Shown: piece by piece, positions 61,731 through 64,000 of the stretch | How positions within the stretch are numbered: position 1 is the stretch's first letter | Layout of the letters: each line of letters starts with the position of its first letter | DNA from: Alnus glutinosa | Taxonomy: Eukaryota > Streptophyta > Magnoliopsida > Fagales > Betulaceae | Reading direction: 5' to 3' | Assembly (NCBI RefSeq): GCF_958979055.1 | Contig: NC_084894.1 | Span: forward strand, 1,927,001-1,991,000 | Length of the DNA stretch: 64,000 nucleotides | Made by a program: the position numbers and the translations under genes | Notes under the pieces: model-generated | What the model was told of the DNA's origin: nothing | Seen by the model: the letters and a program-made list of their open reading frames with translations, nothing else | Database searches by the model: none

Positions 61731-61947
61731 TTTTTTTTTTTTTTTGGATAATTTAGCTTTTCATTCAAAAACACAAAGATTACAACTCACACTCCAGAGT
61801 CCAGAAGGTTTATAACATCAAACTCGAACCTAGAAAACAAATTCACTACCATACAAACCAAGCAACCTACTACCCTCACATAGCAGAATCCCAACAAAAA
61901 GGTAAATCCCTAACAAACACAAGAACAAACAACGAAACCATAAAACA

Positions 61948-61987
<40 letters not shown>

Positions 61988-62432
61988 AAAAAAAAGAAAG
62001 AAAGAAAGAACTCTGTTATCCATTCTCTGCCAACACTCTCAACGGAATGCCCAAATTTTTACAAAGCTCAACATTCATTGAGTTGTAATTGAATTTCCCT
62101 TTCCCCTTTCTCATTGAGTTGTAATTGAATTTGTTCTTCAGATTTCACATTATTGCAAAATTTGAGACTATTTTGATGCTTCCAAATATTGTACACGATA
62201 GCACCAAAAGCCAACTTGCAAAGAATGCTTTTCAACTTTTTCCCCTTCCAATTCTTTTCATCATCGTTCATAATCTCATCCCAAGCATATCTTATGGGGA
62301 TTACAAGGAATTTGAGCATAACCTCACTCCATAATCTTTTGCTTCACCCACATTCAAAAAATAAATGTTCCTTTCACTTTATATCCCCTACCAAAACCCA
62401 TTTCAAATTTATTTTTTTATTTTTTTATTAGA
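61731..62432 (-). mobile_element. 5'-truncated LINE fragment, module 3
   Basis: The same insertion as 15186-15850. Here an A-rich tract at about 61949-62008 has expanded, and a stretch near 62100-62135 is replaced by a repeat of its neighbour (ttgagttgtaattgaattt). The reverse-transcriptase C-terminal frame is shortened as a result. Confidence 0.85.
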
Positions 62433-62648
62433 CGGCATTGTTCCAAACAACAAGTGACAAGCAAGCTAAGCACTGTTGGATTAGGATAGGTCTTAGTTTT
62501 GAACCTTGCCTAGACACACAAATCAATTATCACCATTGTGATTCAAGCATTTGAATATTTACAAGGCATGGAAGCATTTTGTTCAAATTGTTTTTTTCCG
62601 CGGTGGGCACCACTCAAGAGTTTGAAACTATAAAAACACATTTCAAAT

Positions 62649-64000
62649 TCAAATGGAGACACTATATGGAACCCCTTTTCCAGTCACCCCAGGCTGCGAA
62701 AATGGCTTCAAAAGCTCATACGGCACCATCCCGGCTCCTACTCTATTCTTGAAATCATTGTTTGAGTTCCTTTCGTCAATAATCCGTTCAAGCTCCTTCA
62801 ATCTCCCATTAAACCGTTCAAAAGCCGTCTTTATGAACGGATCTTCAGCCCATGAGGGCTCCATCTTCTCCCCAAGGTACTCCTCGTCCGGTGAATGATT
62901 AGACAATATGTCCAAAACAATCATTATTCTTGTTGCTTGAAGTTGTGAAGGGAAGCATTTCAAGAGTGCATGTTCAGGTTTTTTCATGAACTTTTTCCAT
63001 TCTTCTTCAGTAGGGTCTTCTGTGGGCATGTTGGTTCTATTAATGGTAGGCCGATTAGGAAAATAACCCCCGTAAGCATGCATATTGTCCAAAGTTCACG
63101 GCTGCATGGTGACCAGAAGTGACCCATGCAATTGTTGTGATGATGTCAATTAGGTCTTGGGGGGTTTTGAGGACCGGCCACCATGGTTCGTCCTTCTTGT
63201 CAGCATGGCCGACTGTTCGAATTTATGTCCACCATGCTTGGAGCTCTCGATCGGACTATACAAGGCTAGGGTTTGGGTAATAGTGGTTGACATAAACAGT
63301 GACCCATAATTTGATGGCATCCCAAAGGATCAAGCCATCATTAGCAAAAGGGTAGTCTTTAATTGTTAGCTTTAGTCCATGAGGAGCAGTTGGATCCTCA
63401 ACAGCCATTCCCCTACACAATTGCAAAAAATTTGATATGGAAGTTAGTTTGGACATGTACAATGATAAGCCATAGTAGTGTTAAAGTGTTAATTAAATGA
63501 ATAAATTTATACATTCCTATAAGCTTAAAGTTCTACGACAAATGGTGATTTAAAATGCATGATATCATAGCCATGGACTCTCGGAGCACATATTATTTTA
63601 CTCTCTGATACCATGTGAAAATCAGAGTCAGGATGATGAGGAGACAAAAGAAAGAAAATAAAAGTTTGAATCTACATGATCATTAGGGATATTTGAAGAT
63701 TGGCGTTAGTCGATAGCTCTGATACCCTATTAATCACCACTTATCCCAAAAACTAATTTAAAAATCGCAAATGTGTTGCAGAGTAATTAATTACAGAAAA
63801 GAGTATCAAAATCTTTTGAAGTTTAGTCTATCTCCAAAGGATTATAGGTTTTTATGAAAAGCTGGCTATGAAGTTACCTGCTAACTAGGTCAGCGGGCAA
63901 TGCTTGCCGGTCGAATCGCCACTGGAGATCATAGGCGACGGAGCAGAGTTCCATGGAATATTTGCCAGGCGTGAATGCGGTCTCAATGGTTCCACCTGCA
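62649..64000 (-). pseudogene. 13-lipoxygenase relic LOX3, cut by the window end
   Basis: The last exon is 63412-62649, and the exon before it starts beyond the window and ends at 63878. It shares the four extra bases after NFGQYA (near 63074-63081) with LOX1 and LOX2. In addition, a TAG at 63256-63258 replaces the Glu codon of PSLVESDRE. Other replacements, such as VTVYV for VTDYV and TINRT for TIART, touch otherwise conserved places. The C-terminus GVPYSVSI with the iron-binding Ile remains. The shared frameshift means the LOX was dead before the array expanded; the TAG is a later, private lesion. Confidence 0.87.

Overview
The window is nuclear DNA of a flowering plant, most likely a woody eudicot. 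It is AT-rich, the genes are split by GT-AG introns, and plant-type CACTA, hAT, Mutator-like, Tourist-like, LINE and SINE elements are present. I cannot name the species.

Layout. A three-gene module is repeated three times: a family 1 glycoside hydrolase (GH1 beta-glucosidase) of type A (+), a GH1 of type B (+), and a convergent 13-lipoxygenase (LOX) relic (-). Module 1: A1 (54-6754), a Pack-MULE (7541-8845), B1 (9857-14378), LOX1 (19084-16067). Module 2: A2 (26858-29210), B2 (33026-38315), LOX2 (43020-40004). Module 3: A3 (50777-53129), B3 (55830-60853), LOX3 (64000-62649, cut by the window end). Positions 11195-35137 and 35138-57952 are nearly identical direct repeats of about 23.9 and 22.8 kb.

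Gene status. Only B2 and B3 look intact: 13 exons, about 513 and 514 residues, both catalytic glutamates present. A1 has a nonsense codon in exon 9. A2 and A3 lack exons 1-2 and 5-8. B1 has lost its promoter and exons 1-2. All LOX copies lack the N-terminal exons and share a 4-base frameshift; LOX3 has a further stop. All type B genes read TLNES where GH1 enzymes normally read T-x-NEP.

History. B2 is a hybrid: its 5' half matches B3 and its 3' half matches B1, with the switch between 34951 and 35324. This is the product expected from unequal crossing-over between two B genes, which would also have duplicated the roughly 24 kb between them. A 4.8 kb non-autonomous CACTA element, itself carrying a nested hAT element, entered intron 2 of the A2/A3 ancestor; the empty site survives in A1 at 1369-1371. 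No wholly new system is evident. The main interest is this tandem gene array and the datable insertions and rearrangements in it.
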